Origin: Polytrichum commune
Taxonomy: Eukaryota > Streptophyta > Polytrichopsida > Polytrichales > Polytrichaceae
Assembly (NCBI GenBank): GCA_950295325.1
Contig: OX485803.1
Coordinates: 30,382,001-30,442,000 of the forward strand
DNA: 60,000 bases
Reading direction: 5' to 3'
Shown: positions 36,143 to 59,875 of the stretch, piece after piece
Numbering within the stretch: position 1 is the first letter of the stretch
Layout: every line of letters starts with the position of its first letter
Notes under the pieces: generated by a model
What the model was told of the DNA's origin: nothing
Databases searched by the model: none
What the model saw: only the letters and a program-made list of their open reading frames with translations
Position numbers and translations under genes: made by a program

Positions 36143-36760
36143 TTGTTTGTTTGCATTGTTAATGTCTTGCATTGCATTGTTTTATCTCGGGTTGTTGGGA
36201 TTATGTCTCTAATGTTGCTCTTCTCTTTCTTGTAGGTGAGAATATTGGTCTTTGTTTGTTGTCGCAATTTTTATTCACCCGTATAGAGTTCCAACCCTAT
36301 TCTTTGTTTTGTGATTGTTTTCATAGGTTTTAATGTTCCTTGCCATGTTCTTGTGGCGTGAATGTGAAATATGAGGCAGGACACCTCATTCCTATACATA
36401 ATTGCATCACTTGCATGCATCCCTGTAGCGACCAACCCTTTCCTTTGGGTATTTGGAGTTTCTCACTTTTCTGATGTCCTACATGTTTGTAAGCTCATTT
36501 GCAACATTCAAGTGCCATAACCCTTGTTGGTCTCATCGTAATGTAGGAAAAATTGTTGCTAGCCAATGCGTTATGAGTCCCAATTTCTTGCTTGTAAGAT
36601 ATTTGTCATTTTGTGTTGAACTATACCATTGTTTGTGTTTTAGTGTGCTATAGAAGTATTTTATTTAAATTTTACCAATCTTTTGGCCATAGCTGTAGCT
36701 ATAGCCGTGGCTCCGCCTCTAGTCCCTCCCCCAGGGGTTTCAAATTACGTAGATTTTTCT
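35721..36760. other. Intergenic DNA with an AAAT microsatellite
   Basis: A run of about seven AAAT units lies at 36113-36142. Before it, several TGTCCAACCA-type phrases repeat irregularly (35820-35900), possibly the worn end of the neighbouring minisatellite. No gene recognised. Confidence 0.6.
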
Positions 36761-36879
36761 CTTGAGAGTCCAAATGCTACTAGCACTAGCCACTAGCACT
36801 AGTGTGTTCTTGGCCAAGAGTACAATTTGTGGAAACATTAGGGGAGGAGAACGGCAAGAGACTAGGTTATGGGGTAGCA

Positions 36880-37960
36880 ATTGGAGAAAATACATGAATC
36901 ACAACTCTACCCACAACCGGTATGAGAGATTCTTCGTTGTTATTCCCATAGATAGTATCAGAGCCCAAATGGATGAGTCCATGATTAGAGATAGGGAGAA
37001 GAAGTGGATACAATTTGTCACCCTTCTCCACTTGCTTATTCAAGGCAAACCTATCATAGACTATGAGCAATTGTATGTGTTTTTTGAAACTTTGAAGTTA
37101 ATGAACAATTCACACCACCATTGGAATGACAATAGTAGGTGGAGACAATTGAGGCTATAGAACATGTGGTGTTGAAGAAAACTAAAGAGGTCATGCAAGG
37201 TGCCAATTTTTTTTAGTTTTTCTTGTGATGAGGTGATTTTGGTAGATTATCAATCATAAATCAATATCCATGGTTACATAGTAGGAGATTGGAAATAACT
37301 CCTCATCTTTGAGAGAGTTGTTGAGGGTAACACATCAAATAACCTTACTGCTAGCATTGTGAATGTTGCTTGTGCTTATGGTAGTTTATCAAAGCAAAAA
37401 ATTATAAAAAAATAATGACATTTGGTGCACACGGGGTTTCTACATTCCAAGGTGCAAATCACTTATTATTGTGTAGCTTATGAACATACATGCATTCTTC
37501 ATAGTGGGAGTCCATTGCACGATACACTATACAAACCTTGATGTGTAGACCTTCTCTGAGTTCAAGGTGGTGAGATATGCGAAGGATCTCTTGGCAACGA
37601 TATTTTCTTACTTCAACTCCTCTCTCAAGCGCACTCTTCAGTTCCAAAGTCTAGCAACTTTTTTAGAATCCAAAGGTAACAAGATACTTAAGAATGTGAA
37701 AACTTGTTGGATATCTATGTTTGGACTTGCAAAGGTGTTTAAAAAATACAAACCTTTGGTGACGAAGATGATAATATTTGTGCCAAAAGAACCAACAAAA
37801 AAAAAGTTTTTCCATGCTCCTAGACTAGTAGAATATGCTCGCCTTACCTTCATTGATGCCTATGTTGTACTTTGTGAATTCACTCATCAAGTTTGCACAT
37901 AGATCAACATGCTACATTGTGAACTTTATGTCTACATTTAACATACACCAAGGTGATACA
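36880..37960 (+). pseudogene. hAT-type (DUF4371-like) transposase remnant
   Basis: Frames on the plus strand follow a hAT-derived transposase of the DUF4371 group in order. About 36990-37140 encodes KKWIQFVTLLHLLIQGKPII and later HHHWNDNSRW, matching that family's block before its catalytic core. About 37200-37560 is recognisable only across stops (SCDEV near the start, GVHC-like residues near the end). About 37567-37900 encodes FQSLATFLESKGNKILKNVK then TCWISM and KYKPLVTKM, the family's conserved segment after the core. Several stops and frameshifts show it is dead. No terminal repeats were found. A domesticated host gene is unlikely given the damage. Confidence 0.75.
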
Positions 37961-39773
37961 CACACACACACACACACACACATTTAGATCATACCTTTGC
38001 TTTTAATGGAAGGAGTTCAACACCTTTTGATCGTTGTCAAATGACACATCCATGGTAATCAAGAAAGATTGGTTGTTATGTTACAATCGTAAAGAGGATC
38101 ACATAAGCTTCAAGTTGTAGGTGTCTCCCAAATGATTGCAATGAGATTTGTGACCTTCCCATGACAATGAGAAGAAGTGAACAAGATTGACTGTGAAGTT
38201 ATCCTTGGCAAGGTGCAACGGTAACTAACCAATACAACTAAACATGTTATAGAAGAATTAGAGAATGACTCCTTTACCAAGAGATTATATGTGTCTTAGA
38301 CCTATGCTACCTGCAAAATTGGTTTATTGATACATTTGAGGCTACATATCATGAGCATATTGCAACATCAAAAACATTATATGGGACAGTGAAGAAGTTG
38401 TAGGTACATGTGGACGTTGAGACCAAAGATGTTGAGGAGTGGGTGCCTCCACAACCTTGAGCTTCAAAGCTCTTTCTTCATAGCTCTTTCTTCAAAATCA
38501 CCATGATATCGAATGCTTGAGCTGCCATATCCTTATCCATGACCAAGAATGTAATGTCCCAACTTTGGTCATGAGTTCATGAAAGTTGAGATTGTTCACA
38601 GTCAGGTGTTGGGTAGTGTGCAAGATGAGATAACATTCAACTTGTTGTTGTTCTTGAAGTGGAAGTTGAACCGGCTTACAACCCACCTAGAGTTGGTAGT
38701 CTGCATGTTTATGTAAGACTTTTATACCTTCAACACATTCATTTACCAAGTAGCAGTAGCATAATGAGAAGCTGAGAGGTTTTGCTATGGAGGGGAAGAA
38801 TAGATGATTTTGGATGTATGTTGCTGCAAGTAGTTTTTGAATGCAATGATAGTGGTGTATGCATGGGTTATGGGCAATAGCAACAACTAAACAATGGCTT
38901 GGAAATTGAAGGACTCGTGTAGTTCTAGTTCTATGAGAGGTACGAAATGTATTGCATTTGCACTCAAATTTTGGAACATGATGAGGTAGGGCGTGAATTT
39001 ATACACGAAGACTTTGGAGTCAAACTTTGAACCACGTGTGACATTCTTGAGGGTGAAGTTCCTTCATGATTGTTTGTTTAAGGTGTATTAACTATATTTG
39101 GATGGAGCCGTTGGAGGAAGGTATTGGTGAGACCCAGTCTTGAACGCATGTTAGTTGCTTAGTTTAATAATCTTGTTTGGTTGGTGGATAGGTTGTGCTA
39201 ATGTGTGGTTTTGCAAGGTGTTTCACACTGTAGTGGATAGGGTCAAAAGGCCAGGCTTCAATTCCCCATGGAACAAAAATTTCAATGCAATAATTCTTAC
39301 ATGCAATCTAATTTTTATGTACTTTGGATTGTGTTAGCCGCATTTACATCAACAATTTAGGAAGTGAGGACCATATGTTAGTTGCACGTTGACAAAAAAT
39401 AGTCACATATACTTGCCACAAAATAATTGTATATTGCCACATATGTATACCTTGTATGACATCTTGTCGCACTTGTCGTATACTAAGTCACCCACCATTT
39501 GAAAGCTAGCCGATGGATGGCCAAGAGCCAAGGAATAGACCCATTTCTTTTAAAATAGAAAAATCATTGAGACCTAGGTTTTCAAATGTGTGTGGCCTCC
39601 ACATGGATCTTTGTGATGAGATTAGAGAAATAATGATGCAATAATTTTGGCTTTTTGTAGGTGCCTCTAAAAAATGGCAAGAGGAAATTGTTGCATACTG
39701 TAACTCTCTGTAATTTATGATATATTTCTTGAAATTAATAATCAATAAAATTGAGGGAACATATATGACCACT
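37961..39773. other. Intergenic DNA after the transposase remnant
   Basis: An AC microsatellite covers about 37957-37982. Beyond it some sequence may be further decayed transposase, but I cannot follow it. No gene recognised. Confidence 0.5.
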
Positions 39774-39953
39774 TAATAAACATGAGACTGCTCACTTTGA
39801 TTCATATGAGCTTTGAATACTATGAGACAAATGGTTATTGGCTCAATTTGTATTTCCTAACCACCATCTCGTAGTAATAGCATGTTTTTATACCCTAGGA
39901 GAAGTGGACTAGTAAAAACGTAACCATTGACAATCCATCTACCTTATTCCATC
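39774..39953 (+). repeat. Dispersed repeat family R1, copy A
   Basis: It matches copy B (44860-45170) from TATGACCAYTTAATRAACA through ATTCATATGAGCT and CCTAGGAGAAGTGGRCTAGT to a CCATCTRCCTT end. It has the same orientation as all other copies. Function unknown. Confidence 0.7.
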
Positions 39954-40577
39954 ATCATGGATGCCCTCAAAGAAGTGGCAACTTCACTAAATAATCCCTT
40001 TAGAGTTGAGTAGAAAATTAGTGTGGAAATAATTAACGCATGCCACTCTAATTGTCTAGTTGGGTGGAAATAACTTGGGTCCAAGACCTTGGGTCTTCCC
40101 CTCAATCTTCCTAGAGACTTATGATGAACACCTTACATCAATAATAGTCACCTTAGATCAAAAATAGCACAAAATAATGATCACTAACATTTAATTTTAA
40201 AATTTATTTAAATTTAGCCCATGCTATTTTCTAGTAGAAATTTAGTGTGAGTTAAAATTAGTGGTCCACATTAATTCTCATTATGGGAATTAGTGGTGGC
40301 TCTAGAAAATTATTGTGGCCCACAAGTAATAGGACTACACTGTTTATGGTATTTAGTGTCACATACACTATTTGCAAAGGGCCTAGACTAGATGCCAAGA
40401 GGTCTCAAAGTGTCACGTCCGCTAATTGCCAATATGATACTTTTTGTCAACATAAGTAACTTTAATAATGGAAATTTATTTATATTATGACATTTAACGT
40501 AGCACACTGAAATATTGAAGATGATACTTTTGCATTGTAGTGTGCAAGGGGAAGAAATTATTGAGTAGTACTAATGA
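39954..40577. other. Intergenic DNA, nothing recognised
   Basis: AT-rich sequence between two repeats. Several ATTTAGTGT phrases occur, but no element borders could be drawn. Confidence 0.5.
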
Positions 40578-40720
40578 CAAGTGTCATGTGCTTACATTTT
40601 GGTACGCAAGAGGAAGATATTCTTGAGCATACCAATGCCAAGTGTCATGTGCTTACATTTTAGTACGCAAGAGGAAGATATTCTTGAGCATACTAATGCC
40701 AAGTGTTAGCTATGTACATT
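40578..40720. repeat. 61-bp tandem repeat, about 2.3 units
   Basis: Units begin at about 40578, 40639 and 40700 with CAAGTGTCATGTGCTTACAT and include TACGCAAGAGGAAGATATTC. The second and third units diverge at the end. The phrase AATGCCAAGTGTCATG is shared with the larger array that follows, so the two are related. Confidence 0.85.
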
Positions 40721-40777
40721 GTAGTCAACTAGTAGATCATTGTGTAATATAGGCATACACCTCATAACACTATCAGA

Positions 40778-41430
40778 CATACTAGCCAAGATATTAGCAA
40801 GCACACTTGAATGCCAAGTGTCATGAGGTGACACTAATGGTGAAGTTGTTGATCGTTAGTGAAACCCAACATACACCTCAAATTAGCTCAAGTGATACTA
40901 TTACGCATGTGACACTACATATCATAACCAATGTATTGAACATACTCAAGCCAAGATATTAGCAAGCGCACTTGAATGCCAAGTGTCATGAGGTGACACT
41001 AAATGGTGAAGTTGTTGATCATTACTATAATCTAGCATATGCCTCGAAAGAGGGTACGTGACACTATTATGCATGTGACACTACATATCATAAACAATGT
41101 ATTAAACATACTCAAGCCAAGATATTAGTAAGCGTACTTGAATGCCAAGTGTCATGAGGTGATATACTAATGATGAAGTTGTTGATCATTGGTGCAACCC
41201 AACATACACCTCAAATTAGCTCAAGTGATTTTGTTACGCATGTGACACTACATATCATAAACAATGCATTGAACATACTCAAGCCAAGATATTAGCAAGC
41301 GCACTTGAATGCCAAGTGTCATGAGGTGACACTAAATGATGCAGTTGTTGATCATTTAGCATACGCCTTGAAAGAGGGTACGTGACACTATTACGCATGT
41401 GGCACCAAATAGCATAAATGGTGTAGTAAG
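40778..41430. repeat. 165-bp tandem array with alternating unit types
   Basis: Four units start at 40778, 40941, 41107 and 41274, each opening CATACTCAAGCCAAGATATT or a close variant and containing GAATGCCAAGTGTCATGAGG. Units 1 and 3 share ACATACACCTCAAATTAGCT; units 2 and 4 share CTCGAAAGAGGGTACGTGAC or a close form. The higher-order period is thus about 330 bp. It ends about 60 bp before the 5' region of the ENOD93-like gene. Confidence 0.92.
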
Positions 41431-41489
41431 CATTAGCATAGTAATCGTAAATAAGTAGGAAATTAGAAAGGCAGGAAGGGCGGCTGCTT

Positions 41490-42351
41490 ACGTAAGCAAG
41501 TAGGCATGTGTCCCACTGTCCACCGAAGCATGCACGGAATACTCTCTCTCTCGCTCGCTCTCTCGCTCTCTCTCACACACACCGTGTCTCTTGTTCGGTG
41601 CCGGGATTTGCTGCATCACCATTGTCCAATTGTCCCTGCCCTCCACTCATCACCGGAGAGGAGATCCTGCTGCTGCGACTTCTCCTGCATCCGATTAATT
41701 GCACACCCAGAGGTAGTTGCCCAGGAACAGAGACACCTCTTGCAACCACTCTGTTTTTGTGCTCCTTACGAATCTGTTTTCCTCATTTCGTCTCTCCAAC
41801 AGTATGTTGCCTCCTTTCTCAGAGCATGTGAACCCTTGCAAGGTGGAGAGACCGTTCTTCATCATTCATGTCACGCCCGCGGTCGGGTCGGGTCGGGTTT
41901 GCTCGGCTCGGTTTGGGTCGGGCTGGGTTGGTTTGGTTTGGTTTGGGTTGGGTTGGGTTGGTTCTGTGTCGCAGAGGCGTTTTTGAATGCATTTTGGACG
42001 CGGGTTGAAGTGGATTGGATGTTGTGGAGGGAGTTGGTATTGAACTTGAGGTGTTTTGCTGCTCTTTGGAACACGTGGTTTGAGGTGATGTGGGGACGGG
42101 AGGAATTTAGTGTGGGAATCTTGAGTGAGGGGGCGCAAGTAAGGGTGGATGTGTGGGGTCGAATGCATGAACATTAGGTCAAGCAGTGGTAGGAGTTTCC
42201 GGACTATCCCGAATCCTGTACAGGGTGTCTCTGTTCACTATGGTTGAAATCTACTGTGCATGTGAGGCAATGTGTTCACTTCCTGTCTCTGTTTCTAGTT
42301 CAGGACATCTTAAATGCACACTAAGGTTTATATTTGTTGCTAAATTTGCAA
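41490..42351 (+). promoter_or_regulatory. Probable 5' untranslated/promoter region of the ENOD93-like gene
   Basis: A CT microsatellite (41538-41578) typical of plant leaders is followed by CG-rich sequence and a G-tract block (41880-41962). No TATA box at a convincing distance was found, and the transcription start is unknown. A possible leader intron could end at the CAG before 42304. The 223-codon open frame starting at 41506 is low-complexity and resembles no protein. Confidence 0.4.
41880..41962 (+). other. G-tract block with quadruplex potential
   Basis: Repeats of GGGTC, then GGTTT and GGGTT, on the plus strand, with at least six runs of three or more G and two-base spacers at the start (GGTCGGGTCGGGTCGGGTTT). 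On the sense strand, upstream of the ENOD93-like coding start, it could fold as a G-quadruplex in DNA or, if transcribed, in RNA. Confidence 0.6.
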
Positions 42352-42369
42352 ATGATGTGGACTTTGAAG

Positions 42370-43666
42370 ATGGCAGAGAGTATGCGGGAATGGTGGAGTC
42401 AGAAAAGAAAGGGGCTAGTGTCGCAGCATGAAACCATAAGATCATCTCTGTTCATCCCATCCGTCATCGAAAGCGAAGACAACAAAATTCCAATCGATGA
42501 GAGAAGGGCCAAGGCAGAGTATTGTACTAATGGTCGGATTCTCCTCCCCCTCCACATTACATGGCAGATGGTCGGAGTTAAGATTTCATTGTATGTAAAG
42601 CACCAGGTGATTCTTTCTGGTGACTAGGCCTAATGTTTGCGGTTGCCGATTCTATTGCAGAAGGTGTAAAAGCTGGTGCCAAGGCAGCTGTTGTCGCATG
42701 CATTGCAAGTGCTGTCCCAACTGTAAGTCTTAGCATTCACACTTCTTCCGTCATTCTGATTCCACTGTTGGGTTGCATGTTAGAATGGGTTCTGTGTAGA
42801 AATCTTTCTACAGTAGTTGGTGCAAGTAAAAGTATTTAAGTGCGTGTGTGTTGCTATGTATGGTGGGGATAAATCTTGTGGAGCCAGCTAGCTGCTGTTC
42901 GAATGGTACCATGGGCTAAGGCAAATTTGAATTACACTGGACAATCCTTAATCATCTGTGGAGGTAATTCTTCCAGCTCTCCTGATGTACTAAATCCCTC
43001 TTGGCGGTGCTGTGAGTAAATGGGACACGATATATTAGGGTTAGCTTTGAACTCAATGGGATTTTTTGTATGGAGTTGATCCCTTATGATTTCCAATTGG
43101 TTATTTTGCACACAAAATCAAATAGTTTCTTCCCACTTGTGGTGCATGTTTGGAGGCAGTGTTTGAATGGAATGAAGAGCAACCTGTTCTGGTTGTTGCG
43201 GGCCTCTTGGTACCTCTTGGCCTGCCAAAATGAGTTTGATGCTCAATGAACTGATATCGAATGTTCTTTGTTCAAACCTCCACTCTAATTCCGAGAATGC
43301 ACCAAAAACTTACCGAACATGGAAAGTGTTGCATGCAAAACAATCAACTCCCAACCAGTTGAGTTTAAAAGATAACTCTGTTACTATACATGATATAGGC
43401 AATTTGGCTATAACTACTCAAAGAACAATTGTCACTACCCTGAGTAGTAGGCATGCAATTGGAGCTTGACTGACCATTTTCCTTTGATGTTGATTTGGAG
43501 TTTTCTCTTGCATGTGCATAGGTGATTGAAACAGTGGTTGTCTGTCTGTCTGGTTTTTGCAGCCACAGTAGCAACCTACTTTATTGTAACTGAGCAAACC
43601 ATCTTGGAGTGCTCTCGCAATGCTTCAGTGACTGCGCTTGAGAAGAGCCGTGCTGCGGCATCGTGA
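42370..43666 (+). CDS. ENOD93: ENOD93-like small protein (4 exons)
   Basis: Exons are 42370-42532, 42661-42722, 42888-42963 and 43563-43666; phases agree and the product is 134 residues. The joined protein follows the plant early nodulin 93 family in order: DERRAKAEYC, then EGVKAGAKAAVVACIASAVP, then VRMVPWAKANLNYTGQSLII, then a hydrophobic ATVATYFIV segment and TILECSRNAS. The hydrophobic stretch suggests membrane association. The family was first found in legume nodules but is general in plants; links to nitrogen use and to mitochondrial cytochrome c oxidase have been reported, and its biochemical role is unsettled. ATGs in frame at 42352 and 42355 could add five or six residues. The first donor, AATG|GTCGG, is a weak GT site, and intron 1 deserves transcript support. 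The short exons mean no long open frame marks this gene. Confidence 0.88.
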
Positions 43667-44859
43667 AGACAATTTTGTCAACATGTACAGGATTGTAATA
43701 CACAACAACGTGTGAGCTGAACGTAATGTATTGGCTGTCAATCTTGTTATTTGTTTTCTCTACCTGTAGCGAATAGATCACTCCAATTTCGTGCAGCATT
43801 TACTTGGAAAACCTTCCAACTTTGGAACTCAAGTGGAATTTTTGGGTGTCTTCCTCCATTTTGTCTTCCATAAAGTTTTTGAACATTATGAGGTGTACGA
43901 GAAGACTCTGGAGTTCTCTGTTGTTGATAAAGGTCTGTTGTGATATTCATGTTGTGGTTGTTCTCTTCTGGAATCCAGACAGGCTTGGCCTGCTTGAACC
44001 GGCGCATTATGATGAACATGGATGGGTTGAGCTAGAAGCGCGTTTGTAGGTCTGTCGAATTTACCTTCCAGTTATATTTACTGGAACGTGGAAGGATGTC
44101 TGCACTTGATTCTTTCCTTGGATAATCCCCTTCATGAATTGCATCAGAGTAACATGGAGGTCAAGTGCATCTGTTTCTCCCATCTACATAGTCGCCTTAA
44201 GTGTTGTAGTGGGTGCTCTCCCTACATAAGCATCTTGGAGAGTACACTTGGTGGGATTCTTTTTGGGAAGGTCTTTAAGCTGAATTATTGGTACAGTAGA
44301 TTGGAGAAGGCTTTGTCTAAAGATAGGTAACAATGAGGTGTTGGCTAATGAGAGCATGCCACTTCACTATACATGTAATCAACGACTTGATACTTGGATC
44401 TATCCTTGAAGCTAGATTAGAAAGAGAACGTCCTTACACATGCTTAAGATTGCTATGTATGTTGTCAATATAGCCTGGGTTTTCAAAGTAGGAGAGGGAT
44501 GAGAAAGAAGTGACTCTTATTGTTGTGCTAGTTGGATGCCAGAGGTGGAGATTGGCCATATGGTGGGCAATCTTCAGGAGCACTCTGAGAGGAGTCGAGA
44601 ATTGGAATCACCAAAATGAGTTACCAATGTCCGTGTTGTGCAAAACGACTACCTGAAGCAAGGACTAAACTTTCAAGAAAAGGCAATACAGAAATCTGGC
44701 AGCTCTACATAGCAGTTTTCAACAGTAGATTTTGTGTACCTCTGTTTGTCTATGACTTATGAGTCTTTTCAAAAAAAAGATCTTTCACAATCTATTCTCA
44801 CACACAAGTTAGACAACTCTTATTTGGCTACTTAGGAGGACCTACGTTTGAGTGGGGAA
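43667..44859. other. 3' flank of the ENOD93-like gene and dispersed repeat R2, copy 1
   Basis: Positions 44195-44470 match 56440-56650 in the same orientation (shared GGTGTAGTGGGT, AAGCATCTTGGAGA, GAAGCTAGA and GTCCTTACA). The frame 43804-44049 encodes a short string ending YDEHGWVELEAR that I cannot place. No further gene recognised. Confidence 0.55.
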
Positions 44860-45170
44860 TGGACACCAGAAATACATGTATTTAAAAGAGATTGGACTCC
44901 ATGCACAAAATATGATCACTTTTTCAGGGCTCAACAATCAACACAGTTTTTTTTTGGGTGGCGGGGTGGGGGGAGGGGGGGCGGCTATATGACCATTTAA
45001 TGAACACCAGAGTCTTCAATTTGATATATGATAAGATATTCATATAAGCTCCCAAAATTATGAGGAAAGTGCATTGATCTTGATTAGGAATCGCTAAACA
45101 TCTTGTACTACATATCCTAGGAGAAGTGGGCTAGTCAGAAAAAGTGAGCATTTAAGACCCATCTGCCTTG
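44860..45170 (+). repeat. Dispersed repeat family R1, copy B
   Basis: It matches copies C and D over GGACACC...AAAGAGATTGG and then AAGATATTCATATRAGCTCC, TATGAGGAAA and GAGAAGTGGGCTAG. A T run followed by a G-rich stretch (44948-44985) lies inside this copy only. Confidence 0.7.
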
Positions 45171-45449
45171 ACTTGAAAGCTGGTCTACATTCATGTTCAG
45201 AATGTACCAAGAATACAAAATCCGTGTAAGGCCTCTGTATCACTGTATTGTTGGTTAACTAAACAATTGACCTTGACAGAAGGTGAAAAGATCTTCCAGG
45301 GCTCCATAGACAGGAACAGGACACCCACTTTTCATTCCCGAAAGCAGTCTCTTCTCAAGAAGTTTCCTCCTCCCAGTAGGTACCACAGTTTTCAGTAAGA
45401 ATCTTACCTACAGTCTAAAATGAGGTAAGAATGAACAGGTGTGGGACAC
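45171..45449. other. Intergenic DNA, nothing recognised
   Basis: A short spacer between repeat R1 and the MITE; no motif stands out. Confidence 0.5.
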
Positions 45450-45451
45450 TA

Positions 45452-45774
45452 CACTATATAGGATATTTAATGTTTGATACACTAAATACAAACGCATACA
45501 CTAAATATCAGTAACCTTATGAAAGCAAGTAAAGTTAAATGTAAACTCGAACACTAAATATCAACTATGGTAATATGTGGAAGTTACATGTTTGAATTTA
45601 GTGTTAGTAAGGATATGAAAAAAAAAAGATATAATGAGGGAGGTGGCAGCAGGGAAGGTGGTGGCACATTCATGTCTAACACTAATTGTCAAGGAATTGA
45701 AAATTAGTAGGTGGCAGCAGGGCAGGGTGGCAACAACGCTAAATATAATCAAACACTAAATATCTTATTTAGTG
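45452..45774. mobile_element. MITE family 1, copy 2 (inverted relative to copy 1)
   Basis: This is 323 bp and the reverse complement of 13472-13789 along its length, with moderate drift. The ends are CACTATATAGGATATTTA and TAAATATCTTATTTAGTG. TA flanks both sides (45450-45451 and 45775-45776). The inside carries the shared GGTGGCAGCAGGGMAGG phrase and an A run that copy 1 has as a T run. Non-coding. Confidence 0.87.
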
Positions 45775-45779
45775 TAGCT

Positions 45780-47959
45780 TAAATCGCCTAATGATCATTA
45801 GTTTTTATGCAAAATGTGGAAGTAATATCCACTTCTATCCAAATCTGAAACAGGGCATCGATTCAAAAGAAACAACTCTCTAAATAATCACATATGTTTC
45901 ACTAAGGGTGTGTGATTATGCAATGCATGTGAATAGTTGGTACATGTTGGATTTAGTTGCAAATTGGAACATTTGCAGAGGATTTTCCTACTGTGGAGGC
46001 ACTTTCTTGACAATTTGGCACTCTAATCGATTCAAGCGTGGTTGCACCCTCTCAATAATTGGCACACATGTTATTTAAAGAAGTAAAGAGAAATACTATA
46101 ATACATACAGCTAATCGGATTTGACGGGTGATAGCTTGTTTGGTTCATGTCTGTTGTATCCATATACTAACCATTCCTCTTTCTTCTTACTGGAATATGT
46201 ATGGAACGTGTTTGAAACTCAAGTTTTTTTGGCTAATCAATCTGTTTTATGTGCTTACAAACCTTCATTATGGCAAATTGGCTTAGGTTAAGTACTAGCA
46301 TAAGTGAAGTGTTTGAGAACATTAGAATACCTCCTGGGCATGTGCCTCCATATATCCACAAGAGTAGAGACAAGAAAGTCTTCTTACACAAAGGCTACGC
46401 CTTGAAATAAAGATGGAATTTGAAGAGAAAGTAAGCATGGAATGCTACAAAAAATAATTTGTTCATTGTTGATGAAAGTATCGTGTATGAAAAAAACTTT
46501 CAAAACATACATGGAGTTATATTGATGAAGCATGCATTCTCCGGGCATTTCCACATATCTTTCATTGATTCCAAGTAAGGGTCACATTACACCTTCTGAA
46601 TGATTCTAGAACTACAATGGATTGAATTAATGCTATTTGGTTTGCGTAGATGTAAGGAGGGTTTTTGGGAATATTATGATCATTCAAGATCAATTTGGAC
46701 AACATGTGCGATGTAGTGATGGGAAGAGCACCACAATTGGACATATGGAGAGCATTGATGGAGGACGATTGCTCGAGACATAAACCCACAGTACACAAAT
46801 TAGTGATATCATCTCCTATCGCCTCATATCCACTAGGAGACACCACAACTTTCAAATGACCTCAGGCAGATTGATTCAAGGTCTTTAAAGCTAATTTTGG
46901 TGTCAAATCCACTAAAGAAGTAACTTTTGGACTACATATTAATTCATGGCTTTAATGTTGGATGAATGAGAGGTTCACTTGTATACAATGATTCCCTCTC
47001 CTCAAAGGCACCCAACCAATTTTGGAGACACTGCACTCCATTACGTTAGACTCACAAAACTAGTCTAAGATTGAGATTAGAGTCTTCTAGATTCTTAAGT
47101 CTCCCTTGTTGCCTAGGCTTGATTGTAAGGTATAGTTAGTGGGTGCACCCATCATGGACAAGACATATACCCCGATTCTATCATACAAGTACATATCCAA
47201 GTATGCTTTACTTGGATATCAAAAGGGTTTACTTCTGACAAGAGGCAGTAGCACTTGATTCATAGCCCTGCTTTGTAAGCTTGTTCCGGGTTCACATATT
47301 AACTCATGACTAGGATCAAGGTGAAGCGCCCCTCATTTATGCCGACACAAGTTGTTGTATAATGTACATTCAAAAAATAAAATCCATTATAAGTCATTTC
47401 TAAGTTTCATTTCAATAAATTAGAAGAGTTTCATCTTGACTCCAAAAATTACGAGCTCGACTCTCATGTTCCTCATTTGAAGTTACTAATGTGCTCATGT
47501 AGTTTTGAAGTTATTATCAAGCCCCTACATGTGTTGAAATCTTAAAATACTTATTAATAGGTGCACCCACCGCGGTGAAAGTAATGTTGGGCTAATTTGA
47601 TTCCGCGACTCCCTTATATAACATGTTGAAGATACTCAATGCAACTTGCAGACTTCCCAAGACAAAATTGGAAGCACACGCTCAACATTATAATAGGGCA
47701 ACTTTGAGCGTACAAATTGTGCACTAATTACTTGAAACTCTTGCACAGTTTAAATTGGCATCTCTAAAATTACAAAGCTGCAGAGCAATGAAACCGGTAC
47801 AACATAGATTGAAAACCAATAGGGCTTCCTCTATGGCAATAACTCCCTCTACTATCCTTACAACATAATTTTAATAAAATAGGAAAATTGGTACTTTGTG
47901 ATATGTAAACCTTTTCAAAAGTAAATACTATGATAAGTAACCCCAAGGATAAAAGGATG
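45780..47959. other. Intergenic DNA downstream of the receptor kinase gene
   Basis: About 2.2 kb. It probably includes the kinase gene's 3' untranslated part next to 47960, but no clear polyadenylation signal was found. GGTGCACCCA occurs twice (47143 and 47561), each after an AT-rich stretch. The minus-strand 97-codon frame at 46562-46855 resembles nothing I know. Confidence 0.5.

Positions 47960-59875
<11,916 letters not shown>

Noticed and set aside
39170-39275. Possible SINE head (GGTTGGTGG ... GGCTTCAATTCCCC)
   Set aside because: The boxes are about 75-80 bases apart, longer than usual, and no target duplication or second copy was seen.
41506-42177. 223-codon open frame, the longest outside the named genes
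   Set aside because: It begins in a CT microsatellite and runs through G-tract repeats, is low complexity and resembles no protein. It is better explained as the leader region of the ENOD93-like gene.
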